From Bacteroidota bacterium (GTDB lineage: Bacteria > Bacteroidota > Bacteroidia > Sphingobacteriales > Sphingobacteriaceae): a DNA stretch of 64,000 nt. Below are positions 16,301 to 25,514 of this stretch, piece by piece (the stretch's first letter is position 1; each line of letters begins with the position of its first letter). A program made the position numbers and the translations under genes. The DNA lies in NCBI GenBank assembly GCA_023427985.1, contig JAEYZM010000005.1:124001-188000 (forward strand), given 5' to 3'. Below the pieces are notes generated by a model, which was not told the origin of the DNA, made no database searches, and saw only the letters and a list, made by a program, of their open reading frames with translations.

Positions 16301-17929
16301 GATTGAATTATAGCTAATTTGACAAGTGCTATTTTGTCTTATACCTTTTTGGTTTTTATTATAAACTTCTATTGCTTTAAGTGGAGAAGTAGTACTTATG
16401 TTCTCGATAATATTGTGTGAAATAATTGAATATTTTTCATCAGCAAGTATAATTATGCCATTAATTAAATGGATCTGATTGGGATTTAGTGAATATATTT
16501 TATTCCTATCGATTAAAACACTAGTGTTGTTTTTAGTTTTAATAGCATTGAAGTCAAATACCCTACTTGAACTCCTGTTTTTAGATATAATAGTTTGTAT
16601 ATCATTATTAGTAATAGATATTTTGTTTGAATTTGTAGCTTCAATGAGATATACAAAATGATGGTTGTTCATGCTTATTGTGTCAATAACGATGGGTGAA
16701 ATTTTATTGGAATCAATAAATGTTTCATTTGAGTTATTAGCATAAATTACTCGTAATTGACATTTAGCATAATTATTAGTAGAGTATATAATAGGTCCAA
16801 AAGTGTTTTTATGAACATTTAAATAATTTACATTGTTTAATTTTAATAGTGTAATACTAGAACTGTCGTACGTCTTAAAGTGGATGGTATCAATAATGTT
16901 GTTTTTCACATGAATACTATCTGCATTATTGATTGAAATTGCTTCAATATTATTTACATTATATTTTGAAGTTAATTTAAAATTATTTGATGCAATAATC
17001 CCATTGGTTTTAGAATTATTGTCGTTCGTAATATTTATTCCAGCATAAGTTCTTTTTAATTGATTAGATAAATTGTTAGTAAAGCTAGTGCGAATGGTAT
17101 TACTGTCGATGTTAAATTGATCAATATTACTTATGAAGATATTTGCTGAATTAACGGCATTAAAAGTAATATTTCCTATCGCATCAATAATATTTTTGCT
17201 AATATGAAAATAACGCATATGGCCTATCGCACTTATACCGTAATTCGTATTAGTAATTGTATTGTTAATAATCGATATAAAACGATCTGATTGTGTAATG
17301 TTAGACTCTTCGGGTAAATTATTATATGGACTCGATAAGATTAGTATTCCTGCACTTGCATTAAGAGGATTAGAATTTGAAATTTGTGCAATTTGATTTC
17401 TATTCAATTCAATTTTGCAATTCTTTATAATAACATGTTTGCTTATGTTATCATTTAAATTATTGAAAATGCCAATCGCAAATTCCATTCTTGATCTTTC
17501 ATCGGAATTATTTACGTTTTCTTTAAAGTCAAGCCCATTTAATTCTATATAATCGGCACCAATAAGACTAATAATACCATCAAAGGAGTTATTACTAAAG
17601 AGCGAATCGCCTGTGAATGAAATAAAAGTAGGATTATTGCCTATCCCAGCTTTTTTAAAAATAATTTTATTTTGTTCAGTCCCCTCTGCAAAAATCTGAT
17701 AGCCACCTTTGGGTGCAAGTTCTTGATGAGTATTATTAATGTTAAAGATAACACCACCTGAGCCAACACCGTATTTATTTAGGCTGTCAATTGCCGATTT
17801 AAGAGAGGTAAAATTATTTTGACCTTGACCATTAGCATCAATTGTCTTTATGCCTACTAAAGGTTGAGAAATTGCACTTATATTAATTATATTCATAATA
17901 ATTAATAACCATAGAACTTTAGTTGACAT
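13370..17929 (-). CDS. Large secreted beta-helix-like protein with T9SS sorting domain
   Basis: The preferred start is the ATG at 17929, giving about 1519 aa beginning with a signal peptide (MSTKVLWLLIIMNIINISAISQ); an upstream in-frame ATG exists at 17959. Residues 40-750 show repeated short strands with Asn/Ile ladders and words such as ISNNTI and ISYNSIQNI, typical of right-handed parallel beta-helix (PbH1) proteins. This is followed by INDS...GYGVDIGAYEFDG, the usual end of such a domain. The middle has Ig/PKD-like sections, and the C-terminus is a type A T9SS sorting domain (DFSIHSNPITEDSRLDYFL, LLDLLGRELI, LPKGIYILQI). Expected location: cell surface or medium. Substrate unknown; surface glycan binding is inference. 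Confidence 0.85.
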   Translation of the reverse strand: MSTKVLWLLIIMNIINISAISQPLVGIKTIDANGQGQNNFTSLKSAIDSLNKYGVGSGGVIFNINNTHQELAPKGGYQIFAEGTEQNKIIFKKAGIGNNPTFISFTGDSLFSNNSFDGIISLIGADYIELNGLDFKENVNNSDERSRMEFAIGIFNNLNDNISKHVIIKNCKIELNRNQIAQISNSNPLNASAGILILSSPYNNLPEESNITQSDRFISIINNTITNTNYGISAIGHMRYFHISKNIIDAIGNITFNAVNSANIFISNIDQFNIDSNTIRTSFTNNLSNQLKRTYAGINITNDNNSKTNGIIASNNFKLTSKYNVNNIEAISINNADSIHVKNNIIDTIHFKTYDSSSITLLKLNNVNYLNVHKNTFGPIIYSTNNYAKCQLRVIYANNSNETFIDSNKISPIVIDTISMNNHHFVYLIEATNSNKISITNNDIQTIISKNRSSSRVFDFNAIKTKNNTSVLIDRNKIYSLNPNQIHLINGIIILADEKYSIISHNIIENISTTSPLKAIEVYNKNQKGIRQNSTCQISYNSIQNIFCYNNLFAAIRTVKSKADVYNNKINNVGIKKDSNSPNQGNVIAIYFEHSNQVRCFNNSISNLKNECYSSFLNAEISTTGIKILCTRSDEQLFEIFNNSIHVLAYNTSEAYTSSCITQEVEGFDGAKGTLYLYNNIMMNFSNVGSYQTSHASIIKTNTTKRLETLHNGTNNNIYYLGTSKIRRYFYINSIDVYINLNTYKAFCAPRESKTITGNVNFSNVAEGDLSINDSSISYAESNGKYSFNNNFDIDNKKRPGYANSKYNSGYGVDIGAYEFDGVDTNKTDINPPILFLDSSSAIIDPCNDTVHTFLLKTVDKSGVVSAFLYWKTHLDSLYQKSNCNRISDSTFVVKLNLNNPEIIYYFDVTDSVGNTSTTEPFKYITTKIYYTQQQSFYHYSKNDTIKIKSPINTVGSVGFNQSQVIDYNSMYNYSKIGKNYLALYTADELKNAGVKKGIINSLGIINNNQSNSKNNIIDYYNIAIANTNFNAIKNLSDLNFIEVINATDVWPKKGLNTHEFTTPFYWDGESNIIIRFCGGPWSYYYEYTNWNSYFYTTNDSMSCSSNRNNPGFPSNCDDFTIEEYYKTKPILSIGNLVEADNYYWSSTQPNANIVSSNSEELIAVPLDTGVYTYTRTIIIQGCNYTDTFLIHVSTKPFLNLPDTLETCSYDLIEIDAQNHGCTYEWYYKDVFISNNQKIYARSIGKYKVRITNNLGNNFIDSTYLKLKNATPVFIGFDTYVCEGDSLILTSNVDADRYVWSRGDTTRSIIVNQTGKYSLKVFYNVGCEFIDDRTIDFDHQVYLNPYEFYYPDTASYKYFSALNFHQDEVDIRWDMDDPLSAENIKYGRIIKHKFISPKNEFNIKVYGWNIISDCEIEDSLLFTLVNINQEIIQEDFSIHSNPITEDSRLDYFLSKNNNQLKIQLLDLLGRELINYTDQDNVNTGHYKLALNNILELPKGIYILQININKETRVFKLTNN

Positions 17930-18014
17930 AGGTTTGTGTTTTGTTGGAATTAACAACATAATATTATGTGTTATTTATAAATTTACTAATTTTAATTATA
18001 AATGAACGAATTGT

Positions 18015-18428
18015 ATGAAAAAATATAAATCTGAATTAAGTTGGAAAATTGTAGGGCCAATCATTGCTGTATTTGTACTAATAATTTATCTGGTATACAG
18101 AGAAGAGGGAGACGTCCGATTATTATCAGGTGGGCTAATGGGTACATTAATAGCATTGTTATTTATGTTGTATAGCATAAATTATCGAATTAGTGACGAT
18201 GGTATTTTAAGTATTCGAAACGGTATTTTTTCATATCAAAATATTCCCATTGATACCATTCATACCATTGAAAAATCCAATTCAATTCTGTCGGCACCAG
18301 CAGCATCGTTTAACCGATTAGAAATAAAATATAATAAATACGATTCTGTCTTAGTTTCACCTAAGAATGCAAATGAATTTATAGCCGATTTACAGTATCA
18401 TAATCCAAAAATTAAGATGAAATTATAA
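18015..18428 (+). CDS. Small membrane protein with bacterial PH-like domain
   Basis: The 137-aa product has two hydrophobic segments (residues 11-26, IVGPIIAVFVLIIYLVY, and 38-52, GLMGTLIALLFMLYSI), then a beta-rich stretch YRISDDGILSIRNGIFSYQNIPIDTIHTIEKSNS, ending with RLEIKYNKYDSVLVSPKNANEFIADLQYHNP. That pattern (strand pairs, IPI...I..I, and a final helix after SPKN) is the bacterial PH domain seen in small YdbS-like/DUF proteins. It is divergent from the large secreted protein and ends at a bidirectional terminator. Function unknown. Confidence 0.7.
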   Translation: MKKYKSELSWKIVGPIIAVFVLIIYLVYREEGDVRLLSGGLMGTLIALLFMLYSINYRISDDGILSIRNGIFSYQNIPIDTIHTIEKSNSILSAPAASFNRLEIKYNKYDSVLVSPKNANEFIADLQYHNPKIKMKL

Positions 18429-18440
18429 TAATTGAAAAGA

Positions 18441-18473
18441 AAAAAAGGCAATCATTTGATTGCCTTTTTTTTA
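18441..18473. terminator. Bidirectional intrinsic terminator
   Basis: A run of A, GGCAATCA, a two-base loop, TGATTGCC and a run of T form a symmetric hairpin between the convergent PH-domain and SRPBCC genes. It can stop transcription from both sides. Confidence 0.9.
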
Positions 18474-18489
18474 GATTTCATATAAGTTG

Positions 18490-19041
18490 TTATTTCATTT
18501 CATTATTCTCCATTATCACTTTCAGGTTTTCCAAACCTTGACCAAAGTCTTTGCCAAGCATTGCATCAAAATCAACTAATAATAGCATAATATTGGTAGG
18601 GTATGGAAACTTTCCACTAAATCCCCATGTTACTTTTGTATGAGTCGAATCAACAGCTGCAAATTCCATGTAAGCGTAATTTGTTGCTTCCATCGGTTCT
18701 TTAAATCTTAACTCATAGTCAATACGTTTACCTTCTTCTATTTTAGTGATTTCTTGTTCGCCAGATCCAACACTATCGTGTTTACTAACCCAGGCAGAAA
18801 CAAAACCGACCTTGCCATCTTCCCCAGAATATGACTTCTCCATACTAGGATCTATGCTCGCCCAAACGCTGAAATTATCTTGGTTTTTAAGATATTTCGT
18901 GTATTCCCATACATCGGCATGAGGCTTGTCAATAACTACTTCGCGGGTAACAACTAAATCTGTTTTTACAAATGCAGCTGTGATTAAAACAATGGCAACT
19001 ATTGCCACGATAACAATAAGAAGGGCTTTTAAAATTTTCAT
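18490..19041 (-). CDS. SRPBCC (START-like) family protein with membrane anchor
   Basis: The 183-aa protein starts with one transmembrane segment (LKALLIVIVAIVAIVLITAAFV) followed by the SRPBCC fold: VVTREVVIDKPHADVWEYTKYLKNQDNFSVWA, GSGEQEITKIEEGKRIDYELRFKEPMEATNYAYM, TKVTWGFSGKFPYP and a final helix (LGKDFGQGLENLKVIMEN). This is the polyketide-cyclase/dehydrase type used to bind hydrophobic ligands; the ligand cannot be told. It converges on the PH-domain gene at a shared terminator and follows a T9SS cargo gene on the same strand, separated by 40 bases but transcribed away from it. Confidence 0.85.
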   Translation of the reverse strand: MKILKALLIVIVAIVAIVLITAAFVKTDLVVTREVVIDKPHADVWEYTKYLKNQDNFSVWASIDPSMEKSYSGEDGKVGFVSAWVSKHDSVGSGEQEITKIEEGKRIDYELRFKEPMEATNYAYMEFAAVDSTHTKVTWGFSGKFPYPTNIMLLLVDFDAMLGKDFGQGLENLKVIMENNEMK

Positions 19042-19081
19042 TTTTAAAGGTGTTTAGTTTAATCTAATTTATGAAAATAAA

Positions 19082-20983
19082 TTATTCTAATATAATCTTT
19101 TTACTCTCAATCACTTGATTGCTTGAATTATCTCGAATATTAAACAAATACAATCCTTTTGTGCCCCAATTGTATAAATCGATTTCTTTAAGTTCAAAAT
19201 TAAACAGGCCTGAATTTATAGTTTGTCCTAATGGGTTAATAATTTCATAAGAAAAATTTTGTAATTGATTCCCTGTTTTCAAACTAATAAATAATTTACC
19301 CGTACTAGGGTTAGGATAGATTTTGATAATGTTAGTATTAAGCGGTGGTAATGATAATGGTAATAGTTGAATTACTAAAGTATCAGTTACACTTGTATAA
19401 ATGGTGTCATAAATTTGTGTGATAATAGTGTCAGTCACATATAATGTTGCCTCAGAACTAGTATCGATTAAGTTCTCAAATGAATAGATGCATCTAAACT
19501 TCTGTTCGTGATTTTTTAGCTTAATATTGCTAATAGTCAGTTCAGTTGAGTCAGTATTTACATAGGTTCCATTATCTATTAAATTCTGAAAACCTAAACC
19601 AAAATCGCTTTGCCATTGAAAAGAATAATTACTTAAGTTAGATCCTACTAAATTAAACGTTACATTACTCCCTTTTTTTGCATAGACATCCAATAAGTTA
19701 TTTACCTGTGCTAATGGATTAAAAGTTAGAGATATATACCCTGTTTTTAAATTGCTGATCCCACATTTACTATCGCGAATGGTCACTTTCAGTAAATAAG
19801 TGCCAGATAAATTTGTGTATAAATCGGGATAACTTATTAATGAGAAATTTAAAACTGCTGTAGATTTTGTAGCTAATTCGAAATTGTAAGTTGGTGTGCT
19901 TATCCAATTTCCTGAATCCTGATATTCCCATTTGAATTTACTAGTATCTAACAATGCCCAATTTGCCGATCCATTTGCTGGACTAATCTCAATGTATAAA
20001 GAGTCTTTTAATAAACCCGTGTCAAGTACATATAAACTAAACTGTATATTTGAACCTGGAGACGTTCTGATTGTAGTATAATGATTAGAACCAATGTTAT
20101 TATTAAAATAAAAATCTGGTTCGATGTCGCTATAGCTAGCACCACATGAGCTTAAAATGTCAATCTCTTGTTGTCTAACTACCTCAGAAATTTTCACACC
20201 ATTCCTATATTCTTCAACCTTTACAGCAATATAAAATGTGCCGATGTAATTCGGTTTAAGATAAAGAATACCTGTAGAAGAATCAATTTTCAAAGATGGA
20301 TCACCAGGTATATAATTACTAAAACTAAATCCAGAATTAAATTGTGTTCCTGAGACCGTACCAATGCTTGGCGGCTCAATTAAACTGTACACAAGTGAGT
20401 CGCCATCGGGATCACTTGCACTATAATCTAATGTAATTGGATTGCCAACGCAAATGTTTGGAACAATAAAACTATTGAAACTCGGATTGCTATTGAATTT
20501 ATATGGACTTGCTGAATCCAGTCTAGGAATTTCTGTGTGGATTCGATAATCGTTATTATGTAAATTAAAATTTATTAATCCAAGGTTAACAGGTCCTTCA
20601 ACAGTATAAAAATAATATCCATCTGGATTATTTAACATACTTAAGTCTAAAGCAGCAGATTCATATTGAATATTTAAAAAAGTAGTGTTGGGTAAATATA
20701 GTTGACAATTAGTATTTGATAATGAATAAACAGATGGGGTGTTACTTATAATCATGGGCACTGTCATTGCCAAAGTGTTTGTATTTTTAGTATATATAAA
20801 AATTGTTCTGTTCGACTGAGTAATATTAGAAGCAAACAACCTATATATAATTTTATATTGATTAGTAGCTTGCCCTTGCTGATTTTTAATATTTAATAGG
20901 CTAATGTCCGAACCTAAATAGTGTGAAGATTGTGCATTAAGGGAAAATAACACAATCGTTAACATAAAAATGAGCTTTTTCAT
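19082..20983 (-). CDS. Secreted SHYLG-type protein with Ig-like and T9SS sorting domains
   Basis: The 633-aa product has a signal peptide (MKKLIFMLTIVLFSLNAQS) and a mature start SHYLGSDISLLNI, a hallmark of a Bacteroidota surface-protein family whose members describe the opening of many PKD/gliding-type adhesins. Then come cadherin-like ICVGNPITLDYSASDPDGDSLVYSL, an Ig-like module (FQWQSDFGLGFQNLIDNG, STELTISNIKLKNHEQKF) and a type A sorting domain (IIKIYPNPSTGKLFISL, GTKGLYLFNI, KKIILE). It should be exported by T9SS and attached to the surface. No enzyme motif is visible; adhesion is inference. Confidence 0.85.
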   Translation of the reverse strand: MKKLIFMLTIVLFSLNAQSSHYLGSDISLLNIKNQQGQATNQYKIIYRLFASNITQSNRTIFIYTKNTNTLAMTVPMIISNTPSVYSLSNTNCQLYLPNTTFLNIQYESAALDLSMLNNPDGYYFYTVEGPVNLGLINFNLHNNDYRIHTEIPRLDSASPYKFNSNPSFNSFIVPNICVGNPITLDYSASDPDGDSLVYSLIEPPSIGTVSGTQFNSGFSFSNYIPGDPSLKIDSSTGILYLKPNYIGTFYIAVKVEEYRNGVKISEVVRQQEIDILSSCGASYSDIEPDFYFNNNIGSNHYTTIRTSPGSNIQFSLYVLDTGLLKDSLYIEISPANGSANWALLDTSKFKWEYQDSGNWISTPTYNFELATKSTAVLNFSLISYPDLYTNLSGTYLLKVTIRDSKCGISNLKTGYISLTFNPLAQVNNLLDVYAKKGSNVTFNLVGSNLSNYSFQWQSDFGLGFQNLIDNGTYVNTDSTELTISNIKLKNHEQKFRCIYSFENLIDTSSEATLYVTDTIITQIYDTIYTSVTDTLVIQLLPLSLPPLNTNIIKIYPNPSTGKLFISLKTGNQLQNFSYEIINPLGQTINSGLFNFELKEIDLYNWGTKGLYLFNIRDNSSNQVIESKKIILE

Positions 20984-21040
20984 GTGGTTTAGTTTTGCTA
21001 TTTGCTATTTATCCAAATCCTATGCCAAAAACTCAATTTC

Positions 21041-21697
21041 TCAGAACCACTTTTTGTGAATCGCTATTTTAATCGCTTGTGTCTTGTTGTTTACGTGCAA
21101 TTTCTGATAAATTTTGTTAATATGAGTACGCACAGTATGTGGCGAGATGTATAATTTTTCAGAAATATCTTTATAATCTAAGCCATCTACTAAACCTTGC
21201 AATATCTCCATTTCTCGTTTCGACAAGCTGTTCTCTTCGTCAACAGGTTTGCTAGGACTCTCTGCTCTCATCAATAATTTGAGCGCCTTACGTGCAATAC
21301 TTGGACTCATTGGTGAACCACCAAATTCGATAATCTGTTTTATGGATTGCATGATTACTTCTACTTTTTCATCCTTCAACAAGTACCCAATTGCTCCAGA
21401 TTTTATCGCCTCAAATACTTTATCATCGTCGTCAAAAACGGTAAACATAAGAAATTTTATATCGGGATATTTTTGATGAGCAATGGAAACTGCTTCTATC
21501 CCATTCATCACGGGCATGTCGATGTCCATTAATACTACATCCGGTAAATTTGAAGTATGCTCTTTTAGTTTTTGTAAAAAATCCTCACCATTTGATGCAG
21601 TAAACAAAACGCTAAAATCATCTTCATAATTTAATTTCTCTTTCAAGGAATTTCTATTCGCTTGCTTATCATCAACTATTGCAATATTTATAGCCAT
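21041..21697 (-). CDS. NarL/LuxR-type response regulator
   Basis: The product is about 218 aa (MAINIAIVDDKQANRNSL; an ATG two codons further upstream is also possible). Receiver domain: DD at the acidic pocket, phospho-acceptor Asp in VVLMDIDMPVMNG, the T/S switch in FTVFDDDDKVF and Lys in GYLLKDEKVE. The output domain is a LuxR helix-turn-helix: LSKREMEILQGLVDGLDYKDISEKLYISPHTVRTHINKIYQKL. The sensor kinase gene lies directly upstream on the same strand (48 bases), so they form one two-component operon. The target genes are unknown; adjacent secreted-protein genes are candidates by position only. Confidence 0.92.
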   Translation of the reverse strand: MAINIAIVDDKQANRNSLKEKLNYEDDFSVLFTASNGEDFLQKLKEHTSNLPDVVLMDIDMPVMNGIEAVSIAHQKYPDIKFLMFTVFDDDDKVFEAIKSGAIGYLLKDEKVEVIMQSIKQIIEFGGSPMSPSIARKALKLLMRAESPSKPVDEENSLSKREMEILQGLVDGLDYKDISEKLYISPHTVRTHINKIYQKLHVNNKTQAIKIAIHKKWF

Positions 21698-21751
21698 ATT
21701 CAATTTTCATTATTTTTTTATAGAATGACAATAATGCATATGATGTATTCT

Positions 21752-24751
21752 TTATCGTTTCAAAATTAATTTAACATGTGTGCCGATGTGTTGCTCCGAT
21801 TGAATGATTAGCTCGGCATTTGATTCCTCTGCCCTCGCTTTCATGTTCCTAATTCCATAATGGTCATTGCTTCGCTCTGAATTTTGAATGTCAAATCCAA
21901 TTCCATTATCCCTGATTTCGAATATGAAATAGTAGCGTTCGTTGCTATGAATTTCTACATCGACCTTCGTAGCCTTTGCATGTTTTAAAATGTTCGCTAA
22001 AGCTTCCTGGCAAATCCTAAATAAATTTAACGCCAATCCTGGGCTCAACACATGATTGAATTCCAAATTTTCTTTGAAGTTAATTTGTATATCCGGATTA
22101 AATTCCAACATCTTTTTAGCAAATGCTTTGAATTTATCGTAAAATTCTTCAATGCTTAACTCCGAATTGTTCAATGCCCATATAGTTTGCCTTAAAGTTA
22201 AAATGGCTTGTCTTCCTGTCTCGCTAAGGTTTGTTAATCGTTTGATTTCCTCATCTTTTTCTAATGCATCTGGGTGCGATACCAACCAATCGAGATTCGA
22301 AATTAAATAGGAGAGTTGTGCGCCCACATGATCGTGTAAGTCGCGCGAAATTCGTAATCGCTCCAATTCAAGCTGATGTTGAATTTCCAATTTGCGTTTT
22401 AGCGCTTGCTTTTGTTGATAGATGTAATAATAAATTCCAGCTAGTATACTCATGATCCCAACTACACAAATCAAAATGTAAAACCAAGTGGTTTGCCAGT
22501 AAGGCGGGATAATATTGATGTATAAAATTTTAGGCTCTGTACTCCAAATGCCATCGTTATTACTACCATAAATTTTCAAGGTGTAATTCCCCGCAGGCAG
22601 ATTTGCATATCGTGCATAATGCCGTGTTCCACTCTCAATGATTTTCTGATCGTAGCCTTCCAAAATATACTTGTATTGATTAGCAGATGGATTAGAAAAA
22701 TCAAGTGCGGAAAAGTCAAACGATAACGTATTTTCAGTGTAATTAAGATTTAATATATTAAGTTCGTTGTAAAACGTATCTGTTTTAAATACTTCATCAA
22801 AAAGAAATATTTTGTTTAATGAGATTTTAGGTGGGTAAGGATTAAAATGGACTTTTGAAGGATTAATTATATTGATACCATTTGTACCACCAAAATATAG
22901 CAATCCGTTATTGTCATAACAGAATGAGCCAGTGTTGAATTCATTCGATTGTAAGCCATCTGAAATGCTAAAATTGATAAACTTTTTGTTATATGGTTGA
23001 AATACTGATATACCCTTATTGTGACTAAGCCAAATATTACCTTTCTGATCTTCTAAAATTCCATAGACGTTGTCATTTCGCATGCCAGAGTTTTCATTGT
23101 ATTTTTCTGTTATTTCGCCTTTAATGTTTATTTTATAGATGCCTTGAATACTACTAAAATATAAGTCTTTATTCTTTGTTATTAAGATCGATTTTGTATG
23201 ATGGTTTTTTATTGTTGCAATTCTTTTATTCGATTTAATATTATGTATCAATACTCCTCTTATGGTTCCTATTATTAGAATACTATCGTTATAAAATTTA
23301 TGTGACGTGATTGCAGAATCTTTTATACTAAATATTTTCTGTGTAGTTAAATCGTTTTTTACTTTCCCAATATAAAATTCAGGTTGATTAGTCACGTTTA
23401 CATAAATTTGATTTTTATAATGTTCAAATTGTGGTAGTGATTGTATAAATCTATATTCTTTCTTTTGTTCCTTTACAATTTTACTTTTTATATAGTCATA
23501 CACAATTAACCTATCACTATATACTAGTAGTATTTCATTTTTTTTATAATAAGTCATTGCATAAACATGCGAGTTTGCATAATCTGTTTGTTTTCTTGGA
23601 TTAAAAAAAATATGTTTATAACTGTAATTCTTATTTTTATTGAATTCAAGAAAGCCGATTGCATGAAGTCCTACAAATATCCGTCCGTCATCAGTTGTTA
23701 ATATTGATTTCGTCATATTTAACTGTTCCTGATTAGTGCCAATATGTGTGAATTTATTGTTATGAGGCGAATAGACTCTTACACCCATTCCATTTGTGCC
23801 AAATATGATATTCTTCGCTTTATCAACATACATTGATTCCATAAACATCAGTGAGTTGACGTATTGACCAAAGTTTTTAATATATTCTACATTATCTAAA
23901 TTATTTTTGTCAATAATATATAAGCCATCTAATGTTCCCACATAGTATTTATTATTGTGTAATACTATTGTACTTGTAACCGAATTACCTTTTAGTTTTA
24001 TAGGGTATTCTCTTGTTAAGTATTGATTGCCTTTAAAACTGATTTCTAAAGCCAATGATTTTAATGCATCTACTGCGATATATGCGTTCTGATTTAATCG
24101 CTCGAATTCTATTCTCTGTACTCCTGTATTAAGTAATTTTTTTATTGATTTGGTTTTTGTATCAAAAGCGTAGAGTGAATGCCGTTTATTTTGGAATATG
24201 ATAATGCCGTTATGATATATTGGTTTCTTTTGTAATGAAGTCTCAAATGATTCAATCTCTTCTAATTTAGTTTTGTGAATAATTTTTTTAGAGTTAATAT
24301 TAAATCCGATTAAATTAGTATTTGCAATTAATATCCATAAATTATTGTTATCATCTTCTGTTAGTATATTATAAACTTGGTAATTAGATAGACCATTAAT
24401 CTTAATTAGATTGATAAACTTATCATGCACTCTATCATATAAACTCAATCCTTTGTCGTGTGATATCCATAGCTGGTTCTTGCTATCTTCGTAAAATGTG
24501 AAGTAAAATTCTCCGTAGATACTACTGTTATTCTTTTCATCGAATTTATAATTATGCATTTCATACCCATCAAATCTTGATATTCCATTAGCAGTAGAAA
24601 ACCATAAATAGCCTTTGTGATCCTGAATTATATCATATATGCTATTTTGATTTAAGCCCTCGTCTGCAGTATACATGCTATACTTCCTTTGAATTTGAGC
24701 AATTCCAAAGATTGGAGTAATAATCAATATAAGAATTAAGCGGGTAAGCAT
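21752..24751 (-). CDS. Sensor histidine kinase with periplasmic propeller and Y_Y_Y domains
   Basis: The 999-aa protein has a signal peptide/anchor (MLTRLILILIITPIFGIAQ), then repeated propeller blades of the two-component regulator type (LNQNSIYDIIQDHKGYLWFST, NVYGILEDQKGNIWLSH, LQSNEFNTGSFCYDNNGLLYFGG), a Y_Y_Y domain (LPAGNYTLKIYGSNNDGIWS), one membrane span (WFYILICVVGIMSILAGIYYYIY), then a HisKA_3 domain with the phosphorylated His in RISRDLHDHVGAQLSYL (about residue 807) and an HATPase domain (EALANILKHAKATKV, DNGIGFD). The layout resembles HTCS-like sensors but the receiver is a separate LuxR-type regulator encoded downstream. The large periplasmic part probably senses a ligand; which one is unknown. 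Confidence 0.93.
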   Translation of the reverse strand: MLTRLILILIITPIFGIAQIQRKYSMYTADEGLNQNSIYDIIQDHKGYLWFSTANGISRFDGYEMHNYKFDEKNNSSIYGEFYFTFYEDSKNQLWISHDKGLSLYDRVHDKFINLIKINGLSNYQVYNILTEDDNNNLWILIANTNLIGFNINSKKIIHKTKLEEIESFETSLQKKPIYHNGIIIFQNKRHSLYAFDTKTKSIKKLLNTGVQRIEFERLNQNAYIAVDALKSLALEISFKGNQYLTREYPIKLKGNSVTSTIVLHNNKYYVGTLDGLYIIDKNNLDNVEYIKNFGQYVNSLMFMESMYVDKAKNIIFGTNGMGVRVYSPHNNKFTHIGTNQEQLNMTKSILTTDDGRIFVGLHAIGFLEFNKNKNYSYKHIFFNPRKQTDYANSHVYAMTYYKKNEILLVYSDRLIVYDYIKSKIVKEQKKEYRFIQSLPQFEHYKNQIYVNVTNQPEFYIGKVKNDLTTQKIFSIKDSAITSHKFYNDSILIIGTIRGVLIHNIKSNKRIATIKNHHTKSILITKNKDLYFSSIQGIYKINIKGEITEKYNENSGMRNDNVYGILEDQKGNIWLSHNKGISVFQPYNKKFINFSISDGLQSNEFNTGSFCYDNNGLLYFGGTNGINIINPSKVHFNPYPPKISLNKIFLFDEVFKTDTFYNELNILNLNYTENTLSFDFSALDFSNPSANQYKYILEGYDQKIIESGTRHYARYANLPAGNYTLKIYGSNNDGIWSTEPKILYINIIPPYWQTTWFYILICVVGIMSILAGIYYYIYQQKQALKRKLEIQHQLELERLRISRDLHDHVGAQLSYLISNLDWLVSHPDALEKDEEIKRLTNLSETGRQAILTLRQTIWALNNSELSIEEFYDKFKAFAKKMLEFNPDIQINFKENLEFNHVLSPGLALNLFRICQEALANILKHAKATKVDVEIHSNERYYFIFEIRDNGIGFDIQNSERSNDHYGIRNMKARAEESNAELIIQSEQHIGTHVKLILKR

Positions 24752-24852
24752 TTACTAATATAATAACTACTTGAATTACTTGTAACAAGAAACTCTATGT
24801 TTATTATAAATTGAAATAATAACACTATTTTTAATGGTTAACAAAAACCATT

Positions 24853-25461
24853 ATGACATCCAACAAATTATTAATATTGCTATTTTTTTCTGCTCTATTC
24901 ATTATAACATCATGCGAAAAAGATGAATCTATAGCAACTCCATCTAGTTCCGGTACTGAGCTTGTTGGGACATACGCATTTCAATCAGAGGAAAATCTTG
25001 AAGTAAATAAATGGATAGAAAATGGTCAAGAGGTAACGCCAGACACTTCTGATATTAATTATATGTTAAGCTTTAGTGATTTCTACAAAAATGATGTAAA
25101 TTTTGAATTTGCAAGTAATTTTAAAATTACTTTACATGATTTAGCAAGTTCAGAAAAGCATACAACTGATTATAAAATTAAAAATAATGTAATATTTATT
25201 TCCTTAGTGGATAATCCAACTAATGATGATGATTATGTTCCATTATTAACTATATCTAATGATAAATTATATGCTTACAATCATGGCTTTGAATATAATC
25301 ATAGCAATGGGTCTGTCTCTATAAGTACCTTACAATTTAGTTTAAGTTATAATGTTTTAGATTCTGGATTGAAACAAAATAATATGCAAAGTGTATCTCA
25401 GCTAATAGCAGGTGAACAGATATTAACTAGTTTAACTAAAATATATTTTAGTAAAAAATAG
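24853..25461 (+). CDS. Hypothetical lipoprotein
   Basis: The 202-aa product has a lipoprotein signal peptide with the lipobox ITSC (LLILLFFSALFIITSCEKDES), followed by a low-complexity Ser/Thr linker. The rest has the strand pattern of a lipocalin-like small domain: ELVGTYAFQSEENLE, NFKITLHDLASSEKHTTDYKIKNNVIFISL. Lipocalin-like lipoproteins with ELVGTW-type starts are common in Bacteroidota, so that is the best guess. It is divergent from the sensor kinase and followed by a symmetric terminator. Function unknown. Confidence 0.75.
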   Translation: MTSNKLLILLFFSALFIITSCEKDESIATPSSSGTELVGTYAFQSEENLEVNKWIENGQEVTPDTSDINYMLSFSDFYKNDVNFEFASNFKITLHDLASSEKHTTDYKIKNNVIFISLVDNPTNDDDYVPLLTISNDKLYAYNHGFEYNHSNGSVSISTLQFSLSYNVLDSGLKQNNMQSVSQLIAGEQILTSLTKIYFSKK

Positions 25462-25485
25462 AATACGATTTTTTGTTTAAATATA

Positions 25486-25511
25486 AAAGGGTTGATAATT
25501 ATCAACCCTTT
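25486..25511. terminator. Symmetric terminator hairpin
   Basis: AAAGGGTTGATAA and TTATCAACCCTTT make a perfect 26-base palindrome between the convergent lipoprotein and M42 peptidase genes; 13 bases per arm with A/T ends work in both directions. Confidence 0.85.
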
Positions 25512-25514
25512 ATG